DNA from: Rhizobium phaseoli
Lineage (GTDB): Bacteria > Pseudomonadota > Alphaproteobacteria > Rhizobiales > Rhizobiaceae
DNA: 64,000 nucleotides
Assembly (NCBI RefSeq): GCF_003985125.1
Contig: NZ_ML133568.1
Coordinates: forward strand, 62,001-126,000
Reading direction: 5' to 3'
In this document: positions 52,899 to 61,715 of the stretch, in pieces
Layout of the letters: every line of letters begins with the position of its first letter
How positions within the stretch are numbered: the first letter of the stretch is position 1
Position numbers and translations under genes: made by a program
Notes under the pieces: model-generated
What the model saw: the letters and a program-made list of their open reading frames with translations, nothing else
What the model was told of the DNA's origin: nothing
The model's database searches: none

Positions 52899-55622
52899 AT
52901 GGGAAGCGTCGGCAACGGCTGGCCGAGAGGCGGCGGCGAAATCGGCGAATTGTTGCGGCATCCGGCCTTTGACGCCATCGGTCTCGGACCGGTCGAGAGC
53001 TGGCCTGCCTCTCTCAAGCACATTGCCGAAATGGTATTGAATTCGCGCCAGCCGAAATTCGTCGCCTGGGGTCCGGATCTCGCCTTTCTCTACAATGACG
53101 CCTACGTACCCGTATTCCCCGAGCGGCATCCCGCCGCACTCGGGAAACCGTTCCGCGAAGTCTGGGCGGATATATGGGAGCAATTCTCGCCGATCGTCGC
53201 CCGCACGCTCAGCGGCAGTCCGCAGCTCTTCAAGGAGCTGCTCATTCCGATGCGCCGCGACGGCCGCACCGAGGACACATGGTTCACCTTCTCCTATACG
53301 CCGCTGCGCGACGATGACGGCACGATCGCCGGCATCCTCTGCGCGACACTCGATGTCACCGACCAGGTGGCGGCCAAGCGTGGCGAGAAGCTGGCCCTTG
53401 ACGAACTGCGGGCCAAATCGGAAGCGCTCGCGGTCGTCAACCGGGCGGGTGCGGCGATCACCGTCGAGCCCGATGTGGAACGCCTGACACAGATTGTCGT
53501 CGATGCCGGCGTGACGCTCACCGGCGCGGAATTCGGCGCCTTCTTTTATAATGTCGATGATGGCGAGGGCGGCAGCTATATGCTGTACGCGCTTTCCGGC
53601 GTCGACAGGAAAAACTTCGAAAAATTCCCGATGCCGCGCAATACCAAAGTCTTCGCGCCGACTTTCGACGGCGAAGGGATCGTGCGCTCCGACGATATCC
53701 TGCTCGACCCGCGCTACGGGCAGAATGCACCGCATTCCGGCATGCCGAAGGGGCATCTGCCGGTCCGCAGCTATCTTGCCGTGCCGGTCAAATCGCGCGA
53801 TGGCAGCGTCATCGGCGGCCTATTCTTCGGCCACGGCGAACCTGGCCGTTTTTCCCAGGCGGCGGAGGCAAGCCTCGTCAGCCTCGCCAGCCAATCGGCC
53901 GTGGCAATCGACAATATCCGGCTCTTCCGTGCCGCCAAGCTCGAGATCAGCCAGCGCCGCGACATGGAAGATCAGCTGCGCAAGCTCAACGAAATGCTCG
54001 AGGTCCGCGTCGCGGCCGAGATCGCCGATCGCCAGCAGGCCGAAGCGGCGCTCCAGCAGTCGCAGAAGATGGAATCGATCGGCAAGCTCACCGGCGGGGT
54101 CGCCCATGACTTCAACAATCTACTGCAGGTGATCTCGGGCAATCTGCAGCTACTGGGCAAGGACGTGGCGGAAAACCGCCGGGCCAAGGAGCGCATTGCC
54201 AACGCGCTTGTCGCCGTCGAACGTGGTTCGCGGCTGGCCAGCCAGCTGCTCGCCTTCGGCCGCCGCCAGCCGCTGGAACCGAAGGTCGTCAATATCGGCC
54301 GTCTCGTCACCGGCATGGACGATATGCTGCGCCGCGCGCTCGGCGAAGAGATCGAAGTCGAGACCATCGTCTCCGGCGGCCTTTGGAACACCTTCGCCGA
54401 TCCGGTCCAGATCGAGAACGCCCTGCTCAATCTGGCGATCAACTCGCGCGACGCGATGGATGGAGCGGGCAGGTTGACGATCGAGGTCGGCAACGCCTTC
54501 CTCGACGATTCCTACAGCCGCACCCATCCTGAAGTGAAGGCCGGCCAATATGTCGTGCTCGCCGTCACCGATACCGGCTCCGGCATGACCGAGGAGGTGA
54601 AGGAACAGGCCTTCGAGCCCTTCTTCTCGACGAAACCGGAAGGCAAGGGCACCGGTCTCGGCCTGTCGATGGTCTACGGCTTCGTCAAGCAGTCCGGCGG
54701 CCACGTAAAGATCTACAGCCAGACAGGCGAAGGCACGACCATCAAGCTCTATCTCCCCCGCTCGTTCCGCAGCGAGGATCGCGCCACCGCCGCCGACACC
54801 GTGCCGGCAACCGGCGGGACGGAAACCATTCTTGTCGCCGAGGATGACGAAGGTGTTCGCGCCACGGTCATCGAGATGCTGTCGGATCTCGGCTATTACG
54901 TCTTGAAAGCGAAGGATGCGCAAAGCGCGCTGACCGTCATCGAGAGCGGCGCCCATATCGACCTGCTTTTTACCGATGTCGTCATGCCAGGCACGTTGAA
55001 AAGCCCGGAGCTTGCCCGCCTGGCGCGCGCACGTCTGCCCGACATAGCCGTGCTTTATACATCCGGCTATACGGAAGACTCGATCGTCCATGGCGGCAGG
55101 CTCGATCCCGGCCTCGAGCTGCTCTCCAAGCCCTATACGCGCGAGGATCTGGCCCGCAAGATCCGCCACGTGCTCGCCAGCCGGGCCCAAGGCGGCCGAG
55201 GAGCAGCCGATGCAGCTCGGCCCAATGCAAAACCCTCTGAACCACACCATCCCGAAACGGCCGCGAAGCCGAAGCTGCTGCTCATCGAAGATGACGCCTT
55301 CATCCGCATGGATACCGCAGAAATCCTGCAGGACCTCGGCTATGACGTGATCGAGGCCGAGAGCGGCGAACAGGGCGCCGACATTCTCGACCATACCGTC
55401 GTCGACATCATCGTCGTCGATCTCGGGCTACCCGGCATGTCGGGTTCCGCCTTTGCCGCCAGGGCGCGGGAAGCGCTTCCATCGGTCGGTCTGGTCTTCG
55501 CCACGGGCGGCAGCGACCTGCCCGATTCCGATCATCTCTCCGGATCGGTACTGCTGACGAAACCTTTCAACAGCGCCGCGCTCGACCGGGCCGTCAAGGC
55601 CGCCCTGCAGCCGCGGCTCTAA
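52899..55622 (+). CDS. Hybrid sensor histidine kinase with two receiver domains
   Basis: A 907-residue cytoplasmic kinase. Order: a PAS-type domain (about 10-150, beginning GGGEIGELLRHPAFDA), a GAF domain (about 170-345), a coiled coil, HisKA with H403 in GGVAHDFNNLL, HATPase with GTGLGLSMVYGFVKQSGG, receiver 1 with D693 (FTDVVMPG) and receiver 2 with D841 (VVDLGLPGMSG). No membrane segments, so it senses an internal cue. I chose ATG 52899 because relatives begin at this point; the frame stays open to 52809. Two tandem receivers suggest a phosphorelay. The output partner is not encoded nearby. Its 3' end overlaps the convergent gene by 29 bases. Confidence 0.87.
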   Translation: MGSVGNGWPRGGGEIGELLRHPAFDAIGLGPVESWPASLKHIAEMVLNSRQPKFVAWGPDLAFLYNDAYVPVFPERHPAALGKPFREVWADIWEQFSPIVARTLSGSPQLFKELLIPMRRDGRTEDTWFTFSYTPLRDDDGTIAGILCATLDVTDQVAAKRGEKLALDELRAKSEALAVVNRAGAAITVEPDVERLTQIVVDAGVTLTGAEFGAFFYNVDDGEGGSYMLYALSGVDRKNFEKFPMPRNTKVFAPTFDGEGIVRSDDILLDPRYGQNAPHSGMPKGHLPVRSYLAVPVKSRDGSVIGGLFFGHGEPGRFSQAAEASLVSLASQSAVAIDNIRLFRAAKLEISQRRDMEDQLRKLNEMLEVRVAAEIADRQQAEAALQQSQKMESIGKLTGGVAHDFNNLLQVISGNLQLLGKDVAENRRAKERIANALVAVERGSRLASQLLAFGRRQPLEPKVVNIGRLVTGMDDMLRRALGEEIEVETIVSGGLWNTFADPVQIENALLNLAINSRDAMDGAGRLTIEVGNAFLDDSYSRTHPEVKAGQYVVLAVTDTGSGMTEEVKEQAFEPFFSTKPEGKGTGLGLSMVYGFVKQSGGHVKIYSQTGEGTTIKLYLPRSFRSEDRATAADTVPATGGTETILVAEDDEGVRATVIEMLSDLGYYVLKAKDAQSALTVIESGAHIDLLFTDVVMPGTLKSPELARLARARLPDIAVLYTSGYTEDSIVHGGRLDPGLELLSKPYTREDLARKIRHVLASRAQGGRGAADAARPNAKPSEPHHPETAAKPKLLLIEDDAFIRMDTAEILQDLGYDVIEAESGEQGADILDHTVVDIIVVDLGLPGMSGSAFAARAREALPSVGLVFATGGSDLPDSDHLSGSVLLTKPFNSAALDRAVKAALQPRL

Positions 55623-55989
55623 TGCCGCCGAACTCCGGATATTTGCCCATCAGATCGGCCTCGCTGGTGCAGCTGTCGTCGCGCGCCGTCAATTCGATCG
55701 AAATCGCGTCGGCAGGATCGAGGCCGCCGCCATCGTGATGGCTGCCGCCATCGTGGCGGTTGGCACCGCCGTGATAGACGGGAATGCGCGCGCCGCTTTG
55801 GCTGACCAGCACGGCGTCACGGTTGAATCCCCTCTGCAGCAGCCAGTCGCGCGGCGCGATCAGGCGGATATCGACCTCGTAGGAATGGCCCATTCCCTCC
55901 TTGAAGCTGACGGTGTAGGTGACCGGCGATACCTGGCCGTTCACGTCGATCATGCCGTTTCCATCGGCTTTGACGAAGTGTTTCTCCAT
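55594..55989 (-). CDS. Hypothetical protein with His/Gly-rich segment
   Basis: A 131-residue soluble protein with no signal peptide. The first 70 residues look like a small beta-sandwich (GQVSPVTYTVSFKEGMGHSYEVDIRLIAPRDWLLQRGF), followed by a His/Gly-rich stretch (YHGGANRHDGGSHHDGGG) that could bind metal. No family recognised. It overlaps the end of the kinase gene by 29 bases, and an EcfG-type promoter match lies upstream. Confidence 0.6.
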   Translation of the reverse strand: MEKHFVKADGNGMIDVNGQVSPVTYTVSFKEGMGHSYEVDIRLIAPRDWLLQRGFNRDAVLVSQSGARIPVYHGGANRHDGGSHHDGGGLDPADAISIELTARDDSCTSEADLMGKYPEFGGIRAAAAGRP

Positions 55990-56037
55990 GGTCTCGGCTC
56001 CTTGCTATATCAGGATTATGCAGGATTCCTCCTCGAA

Positions 56038-56063
56038 AACCTGACAAAACCGGCTTTTGTTCC
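56038..56063 (-). promoter_or_regulatory. EcfG-like promoter match upstream of the 131-residue protein
   Basis: On the minus strand: GGAAC (56063-56059), 17 bases, GGTT (56041-56038), about 48 bases before the ATG at 55989. The first base of the -10 element differs from consensus. Confidence 0.45.
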
Positions 56064-56086
56064 GAAATCGGGGCACTGACGCCGAG

Positions 56087-56111
56087 GGAACTTTTGCGCT
56101 CCGCACCGGTT
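56087..56111 (+). promoter_or_regulatory. EcfG-like promoter of the small stress-protein operon
   Basis: GGAAC (56087-56091), 16 bases, GGTT (56108-56111), 51 bases before the ATG at 56163. Together with the minus-strand site, it makes a divergent promoter pair. Confidence 0.6.
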
Positions 56112-56162
56112 GGATTCTCCTCACAAACGCATTGCATGCTTTGCAAACAACAGGAGGCGAAG

Positions 56163-56477
56163 ATGCCGCGAGGAGACAAATCCGACTATACCGACAAGCA
56201 GAAGCGCAAGGCCGAGCATATCGAGGAAAGCTACGAGGATCGCGGCGTTTCCGAGAAGGAGGCCGAACGGCGTGCCTGGGCGACGGTCAACAAGGAAAGC
56301 GGCGGCGGCAACAAATCCGGCTCCGGCCGCGGCAAGAAGGACACGCACGAATCCTCCGAAAAGGGCGGCCGCGCCGGCGGCGCTGCATCCGCGGCCCGCT
56401 CGAAGGAGGAAAGGTCTGCTTCAGCCAAGAAGGCGGCTGCGACGCGCAAACGCAACGAACACCACAGCCACCACTGA
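56163..56477 (+). CDS. Small basic hydrophilic stress-type protein
   Basis: A 104-residue, highly charged, probably disordered protein: GDKSDYTDKQKRKAEHIEES, then EAERRAWATVNKESGGGNKS, then a Gly/Lys/Ser-rich tail ending HHSHH. Similar alphaproteobacterial proteins are often annotated as plasmid stabilisation proteins, a label without clear support. AGGAGG precedes ATG 56163. It leads an apparent operon with DUF3175 and the GST. Confidence 0.78.
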   Translation: MPRGDKSDYTDKQKRKAEHIEESYEDRGVSEKEAERRAWATVNKESGGGNKSGSGRGKKDTHESSEKGGRAGGAASAARSKEERSASAKKAAATRKRNEHHSHH

Positions 56478-56528
56478 CGATGGACGCGGCTGCCTTGGCG
56501 CCTGCCGCAGCCGCAAAGAGGTTTCGAC

Positions 56529-56819
56529 ATGGCCAAATCGAAGAAGAAATGGTCGCAGAACGTCACCGAACACAGCGACGCGATGGACCTGAAGGAAGGT
56601 GTGTTCAAATCGGACGATCCGAAGAAGGTCGCCCGCTCGGTCAAGCATTCGGCCGAGGAGAGTCATCGCCGTAAGTCCAGTCCCTTCCGCGCGGCCATGT
56701 CGATGCTGACCTTCTACATCAACCGCGCCGGCGACCAATTGACGAAAAAACGACGGGCCACTCTTGAAGAAGCCAAGGACGAGCTGCGAAAAGACTTCGG
56801 TCGTAAACCGAAGGATTGA
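56529..56819 (+). CDS. DUF3175-family protein
   Basis: A 96-residue basic protein. MAKSKKKWSQNVTEHSDAMDL followed by KSDDPKKVARSVKHSAEES and FRAAMSMLTFYINRAGDQL fits DUF3175, a family of unknown function widespread in rhizobia. GAGG precedes the ATG. It is 51 bases after the small stress protein and 6 bases before the GST gene, so all three are likely co-transcribed. Confidence 0.85.
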   Translation: MAKSKKKWSQNVTEHSDAMDLKEGVFKSDDPKKVARSVKHSAEESHRRKSSPFRAAMSMLTFYINRAGDQLTKKRRATLEEAKDELRKDFGRKPKD

Positions 56820-56825
56820 GCTGAG

Positions 56826-57551
56826 ATGGCCTATGAGCTTTATTATTGGGGCGGCATCCAGGGCCGCGGTGAATTCGTCCGGCTTGCGTTGGAGGAAGCC
56901 GGCGCCGATTACGTCGACATCACCCGTGAGCCCGGCCGCGGCACCGGTGCCATGTTCGATATCATGGAAAGCGAAAGCGTAGCGCATATTCCCTTCGCAC
57001 CACCCTTCCTGAAGGATGGCGAGCTGATTATCCCGCATGTCGCCAACATCCTGTTTTATCTCGGCCCGAGACTGGGGCTTGCGCCCCAGGACGAGGGCCT
57101 TCGTCATGTCGCCAACGGACTGCAGCTTACCGTCACCGATTTCGTCGCGGAGGTGCACGACACTCATCACCCGATCGACATGGGGCGATATTACGAAGAC
57201 CAGAAGCAAGAGGCGAAGGCCCGCTCGGCGGCCTTTATCGGCCAGCGCATTCCGAAGTATCTTGGCTATTTCGAGCGTGTGCTGCGGCAAAACCCTGATG
57301 GTTCCGGTCATGTCGTCGGCGACACGCTGACCTATGTCGACCTTTCACTCTTCCAGGTGATCGAAGGCCTGACCTATGCCTTTCCGAAGGCAATGGCCAA
57401 ACGCAAGGCCGAATATCCCGCCCTCCTGGCGCTGCATGCTGCGGTCGTAAAGCGGGCGAACATCGCCCGCTATCTCGCCTCCCCTCGCCGCTTGCCCTTC
57501 AACGAGGAGGGGATTTTCAGGCATTATCCCGAGCTCGACAGCACGGAATAA
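56826..57551 (+). CDS. Glutathione S-transferase-family protein
   Basis: A 241-residue protein with the two GST domains. The N-terminal thioredoxin-like part includes YELYYWGGIQGRGEFVRLALEEAG and the cis-proline region AHIPFAPPFLKDGELIIPHVANIL. The C-terminal helical part contains VGDTLTYVDLSLFQVIEGL, the N-capping box motif. Substrate unknown; GSTs detoxify electrophiles. The Shine-Dalgarno is weak, so translation is probably coupled to the DUF3175 gene. It is convergent with the polymerase gene 9 bases away. Confidence 0.87.
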   Translation: MAYELYYWGGIQGRGEFVRLALEEAGADYVDITREPGRGTGAMFDIMESESVAHIPFAPPFLKDGELIIPHVANILFYLGPRLGLAPQDEGLRHVANGLQLTVTDFVAEVHDTHHPIDMGRYYEDQKQEAKARSAAFIGQRIPKYLGYFERVLRQNPDGSGHVVGDTLTYVDLSLFQVIEGLTYAFPKAMAKRKAEYPALLALHAAVVKRANIARYLASPRRLPFNEEGIFRHYPELDSTE

Positions 57552-57560
57552 GCGAGCCAT

Positions 57561-58439
57561 TCATTGCAGCGGCACGGCCGCATCGAAGAAATCGGCCCAG
57601 GGATCGCGAGGCCGGGCCTCCAGCCGCTGCGGCACATTGGCGAGGGTGAAGGCGGCCGGACCACCGAGCCCCTTCAGATCGGACCAATCGAGCGGCATCG
57701 ACACCGGAGCACCCGGCCGCGCCCTGGTCGAATAGGGTGCGACCGCCGTGCTGCCGCGACCGTTGCGGAGATAATCGATATAGATATGCCCGCCGCGTTT
57801 TGCCTTCGTCGCCGTTGCCAGATATTTCTCCGGCGCATCGGCCGACATGCTTTCCGCAAGCGAATGAGCGAAACCCTTGACCTCGGCCCAACCGGCCTTC
57901 GGCGCAAGCGGCGCCACCACATGCAGCCCCTTGCCGCCTGAGGTCTTGACGAAGGCGGCAAGGCCGCGGGATTCCAGCCGCGCCTTGACGTCAAGCGCCG
58001 CCGTTATCACCGCGCTCCAGACCACGTCCTCGCCGGGGTCGAGATCCATGATGATCATATCGGGTCTTTCCCAATGATCGGTCGTCGTGCCCCAGGGATG
58101 AATTTCAAGTGCGGCCGATTGCACCAGCGCGACAAGCCCGTCGAAATCGGCAATGCGCAACAGTTTCTCGCCCTCCGGGTCCTCAGGGTCGGCGATCTCC
58201 TCGATATGGGAATTCATGCCTTTCCAGCCATGTTTCTGGAAAAACCGCTGGTGGCTTTTTATTCCGTCCGGCAGGCGCAAGAGCGCCAGTGGCCGATTGA
58301 CGAGATAGGGCGCCATGAAACGCCAGACGGCAGCGTAATAATCCGCCAGATTCTGCTTGGTCACGCCCTCGTCCGGCCAGTAAAGCCGGTCGGGATGGGT
58401 CAGGGATACGTCCGATGCCGGTGGGTTTGCGGGGCTCAT
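57561..58439 (-). CDS. LigD-type primase/polymerase domain protein
   Basis: A 292-residue stand-alone archaeo-eukaryotic primase-type polymerase, equivalent to the polymerase domain of LigD. Catalytic metal-binding DLDPGED, nucleotide-contact [13 protein letters not shown] and IDYLRNGRGSTAVAPYS motifs are intact. It can fill gaps with NTPs or dNTPs at broken ends. The ATG overlaps the topoisomerase stop by 4 bases (ATGA). It is the last gene in the operon glgX - topIB - polymerase. Its ligase partner may be the ligase-only protein at 28.1-29.2 kb. Confidence 0.93.
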   Translation of the reverse strand: MSPANPPASDVSLTHPDRLYWPDEGVTKQNLADYYAAVWRFMAPYLVNRPLALLRLPDGIKSHQRFFQKHGWKGMNSHIEEIADPEDPEGEKLLRIADFDGLVALVQSAALEIHPWGTTTDHWERPDMIIMDLDPGEDVVWSAVITAALDVKARLESRGLAAFVKTSGGKGLHVVAPLAPKAGWAEVKGFAHSLAESMSADAPEKYLATATKAKRGGHIYIDYLRNGRGSTAVAPYSTRARPGAPVSMPLDWSDLKGLGGPAAFTLANVPQRLEARPRDPWADFFDAAVPLQ

Positions 58440-59443
58440 TCCTCGATCTCGCGTGTCAGGAAATCAAGTAGCCTGTTTTCTTCCGCCCGCAAGCCCCGCA
58501 ACGGCTCGTAGCCACCTTCGATCAATGCATGATCATTCCCTGAGAGCGCGATGATCGCCGGATGGATGTAGCTCGAGCGTGAAATTGCCGGCGTATTGTG
58601 CAGCGCTTCGGCCGCAGCCTCCGACATTTCCTTGACGGTCGGCCGGCCGCCGCCGACAATTTTTTCCCGGGCCGCACCGAAGGCCGCCAGCGATCCGGCC
58701 CAGGTGCGGAACGTCTTGGCGGAAATCGGAATGCCCGATATCTCCGCCAGATAGGCATTCAGCCGGCCGGAATCGACGGGTTTCAGCGCGCCGCTCTCAT
58801 CCTTCCAGACGAAAAGCTGACGGCCGGGCAGATCGGCGATCTCCTCGAGGATCTTCTGCAGCCTGGGATGCTTGAGGCTGCGCTGGACGCGCTTGCCGCC
58901 CTTGGCGCGGAACTTCAGCTCGATCCGCCCATCAACGATCTTCAGGTGCCGCTTCAACAGCGTCGTTGCGCCATAGGTGCCGTTTTCCCTGACATAGGCC
59001 TGGTTGCCGACCCGCAGATGCGCCTCGTCGAGCAGCGTCGTCAAAGCCGCGAGCACGCCGTTGACATCCTCGGCACCGGTGTCGAGATGGCGCAGCACGG
59101 TGCGGCGGATCTTCGGCAATGCCCGGCCGAATTCGATCAGCTGGTGAAACTTTCCGGCGCTACGGAAGGATTGCCAGTCCTTGTGATAGCGATATTGCTT
59201 GCGCCCGCGCGCATCGATCCCGGTCGCCTGGAGATGGCCGTTCTCGTAGAGACAGATCCAGACATTCTCATAGGCCGGCGGCAAGCCGAGTGCGCCGATG
59301 CGGGCCCGCTGCAGTTCGTCCGAAAGCGTCGTACCGTCAGGCATCACATAGCTGAAGCCCTTGCCTTTCCTGCGCCTGCGGATGCCCGGTTCGGTATCGC
59401 TGACATAGATGAGGCCAAGTTCGGTGATGGCTTCGGCATTCAT
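58436..59443 (-). CDS. DNA topoisomerase IB (poxvirus type)
   Basis: A 335-residue type IB topoisomerase, relaxing supercoils by a 3'-phosphotyrosine intermediate. The catalytic tyrosine is Y292 in AISRSSYIHPAI. Arginines and lysine of the active site appear in EAHLRVGNQAY, KFRAKGGKRV and KTFRTWAGSL. Length is normal for bacterial members. It starts 15 bases after glgX and overlaps the polymerase gene, so it shares the glgX transcript and its stress-type promoter. Confidence 0.94.
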   Translation of the reverse strand: MNAEAITELGLIYVSDTEPGIRRRRKGKGFSYVMPDGTTLSDELQRARIGALGLPPAYENVWICLYENGHLQATGIDARGRKQYRYHKDWQSFRSAGKFHQLIEFGRALPKIRRTVLRHLDTGAEDVNGVLAALTTLLDEAHLRVGNQAYVRENGTYGATTLLKRHLKIVDGRIELKFRAKGGKRVQRSLKHPRLQKILEEIADLPGRQLFVWKDESGALKPVDSGRLNAYLAEISGIPISAKTFRTWAGSLAAFGAAREKIVGGGRPTVKEMSEAAAEALHNTPAISRSSYIHPAIIALSGNDHALIEGGYEPLRGLRAEENRLLDFLTREIEE

Positions 59444-59458
59444 GCTGTTGAGGACCTG

Positions 59459-61615
59459 CTATTTGCCGCGGCGGCCGAACTGAAACCACCGGCGGCGCTG
59501 CGCCTTGGTCGCCCCCTCCGGCGGCTGGGTCTGGCCTGTCGGCGCAAAGACGGCCAGGCTCTGGGTGAAGACCATGACGGGATTGTCCTGGTCGTGCACA
59601 TCGAAGGCGCCAGTCTCCGCGCCGGTGTCGAGAACCCGGGACCACTCTTTCAGTCCGTTCACCACAGGCAGACGAACTTCGCAATCACCACCGGCATTGA
59701 ACACGAGGTAGAGATCGTCCATCGTCTCGGTATCCGGCGCATGCGCGCTCTTCGACAAGTAAACGCCGAGCACCTGCAATCCATCGTCATTCCAGGCGCC
59801 GTCGTCCATGAAACTGCCGTCCGGCTTGTACCAGGCGATTTCGATGCGCCCGTCCTCGCTGGTCTCGCCGGTCAGGAACCGCTCCTGCCTGAGAACCGGA
59901 TGGGCCTTGCGGAAGGTGACGGCCTGCCGGCAGAAATCGAGGAAGGGATCGTCGAGCCCGTCCCATCCCGTCCAGCCGATCTCGTTGTCCTGGCAATAGG
60001 CATTGTTGTTGCCGCCCTGGCTGTTGCCGAGCTCGTCGCCGGCCAGGATCATCGGCACGCCCTGCGAGAGCATCAGCGTCGCCATCATGTTGCGCCGCCG
60101 CCGCGCCCGCGCAGCGTTGATATCGGCATTATCGGTGGCGCCCTCGACGCCCATATTGTCGGAATGATTGTCCGAATGGCCGTCCCGGTTGTCCTCGCCA
60201 TTCGCCTCGTTGTGCTTGCCGTCGAAAGAGACGGTATCCATCAGGGTGAAGCCGTCATGGGCCGACAGGAGATTGATCGAGGAGGTCGCTCCCCGGTCCG
60301 AATGGTTGAATTGCAGCGCCGAGCCGGTGATGCGCGCCGCGAGCTCCGACACCATGCCGCCGTCGCCCTTCCAGAACCGGCGCACATCATCGCGGAACTT
60401 GTCGTTCCACTCGCGGAAAGGGTGCGGGAAACCGCCGACCTGATATCCGCCTTCGCCGATATCCCAGGGTTCGGCAATCAGCTTGACCCCAGCCAGGATC
60501 GGATCCTGGCGGATCGCGCCGAAGAACAGGCCTTGACGGTCGAACTCCAGATCCTGCCGGCCGAGCGTGCTGGCAAGATCGAAACGGAAACCGTCAATAT
60601 GCATGACCCCGACCCAATAGCGCAGGCTGTCAAGCACCATGCGCATCACCATCGGATTGGCGACGTTCAACGTATTGCCGGTGCCTGTCGTATCGAAAGT
60701 GTGGCGGGGATCGTCGGGGGAAAGGATGTAATAGCTCGCATTGTCGAGCCCGCGGAAGGACAGGGTCGGCCCCTTCTCGCTGCCTTCGGCGGTGTGGTTG
60801 TAGACCACATCCATGATGACTTCGATGCCGGCGGCATGGAACCTCTTCACCATGGTCTTGATCTCGGTGATCTTGTCGCCGGATATGTAGCGCGACTGGG
60901 GCGCGAAGAAGCCGAGCGTCTGGTAACCCCAATAGTTGCTGAGGTTCTTTTCCAGCAGATAACGATCGTCGAGGAAGTACTGGATCGGCAGGAGCTCGAT
61001 CGCCGAGATGCCGAGCTTGACGAGATGGTCGACGATCGGATCGCTGCACATGCCGAGAAAGGTGCCGCGCAGCCGATCAGGCACTTTCGGATGCGTCATC
61101 GTCAGGCCGCGCACATGCGCCTCGTAAATGATGGTATCAGGCCAGGGCCGGCGGATCGCCTCTTCACCCGCCCAGTCGAAATCAGGATCCTGCACGACGC
61201 TCTTGACCATGAAGGGCGCACTATCGCGCTCATCGAAGGAAAGATCGTCCTCGCCGATCCGATAGCCGAACAGCGCGTCGTCCCATTTCAGGTCGCCCGT
61301 CACCTGCTTGGCATAGGGATCGATCAGCAGCTTGTTCGGATTGAAGCGATGGCCGGCCGGCGGGTCGTAGGGCCCATGGGCGCGATAACCGTAGACCGTG
61401 CCGGGCCCGACGCCGGCAATATAGCCCGACCAGATATCGCCTTCGCGTTTGGGCAGCGGCAGCCGCGCGATCTCTTCCTTGCCGTCGGCAGAGAAGAGGC
61501 AAAGTTCGATCTGTTCCGCATGGGCCGAGAAGACGGCGAAGTGGGTGCCTGAACCAATATATTCCGCCCCGAGCTCCGGTTTGAGGAAGTCGAGTTCCGA
61601 AAATGAAAAGCTCAT
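59459..61615 (-). CDS. glgX: Glycogen debranching enzyme (GlgX-type, GH13)
   Basis: A 718-residue glycoside hydrolase. An N-terminal CBM48-type domain (about 10-120) is followed by the GH13 barrel with [12 protein letters not shown], nucleophile D346 in DGFRFDLAS, acid/base E382 in LIAEPWDIG and transition-state Asp in [11 protein letters not shown]. It removes alpha-1,6 branches from phosphorylase-limited glycogen. A trehalose-pathway (TreX) role is also possible. It opens an operon with topoisomerase IB and a LigD-type polymerase, an unusual partnership, under an EcfG-type promoter. Confidence 0.93.
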   Translation of the reverse strand: MSFSFSELDFLKPELGAEYIGSGTHFAVFSAHAEQIELCLFSADGKEEIARLPLPKREGDIWSGYIAGVGPGTVYGYRAHGPYDPPAGHRFNPNKLLIDPYAKQVTGDLKWDDALFGYRIGEDDLSFDERDSAPFMVKSVVQDPDFDWAGEEAIRRPWPDTIIYEAHVRGLTMTHPKVPDRLRGTFLGMCSDPIVDHLVKLGISAIELLPIQYFLDDRYLLEKNLSNYWGYQTLGFFAPQSRYISGDKITEIKTMVKRFHAAGIEVIMDVVYNHTAEGSEKGPTLSFRGLDNASYYILSPDDPRHTFDTTGTGNTLNVANPMVMRMVLDSLRYWVGVMHIDGFRFDLASTLGRQDLEFDRQGLFFGAIRQDPILAGVKLIAEPWDIGEGGYQVGGFPHPFREWNDKFRDDVRRFWKGDGGMVSELAARITGSALQFNHSDRGATSSINLLSAHDGFTLMDTVSFDGKHNEANGEDNRDGHSDNHSDNMGVEGATDNADINAARARRRRNMMATLMLSQGVPMILAGDELGNSQGGNNNAYCQDNEIGWTGWDGLDDPFLDFCRQAVTFRKAHPVLRQERFLTGETSEDGRIEIAWYKPDGSFMDDGAWNDDGLQVLGVYLSKSAHAPDTETMDDLYLVFNAGGDCEVRLPVVNGLKEWSRVLDTGAETGAFDVHDQDNPVMVFTQSLAVFAPTGQTQPPEGATKAQRRRWFQFGRRGK

Positions 61616-61647
61616 GGTGCCCCGCTTGGTAATATGGCCAAGCGGGA

Positions 61648-61672
61648 AACGTGACGGCGGTTCGAAAGTTCC
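61648..61672 (-). promoter_or_regulatory. EcfG (RpoE2)-type stress promoter of the glgX operon
   Basis: On the minus strand: GGAAC (61672-61668), 16 bases, CGTT (61651-61648), 32 bases before the glgX ATG at 61615. Exact consensus. Confidence 0.75.
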
Positions 61673-61715
61673 CTCCGGCAGGCAAAAGGAAGAGATCGCC
61701 TCCGGAGAGAATGGC

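Noticed and set aside
58598..61552. A 984-codon open frame on the plus strand
   Set aside because: It is fully antisense to topIB and glgX, whose motifs are intact. GC-rich codon use with few stops explains the open frame, and the product has no recognisable domain.
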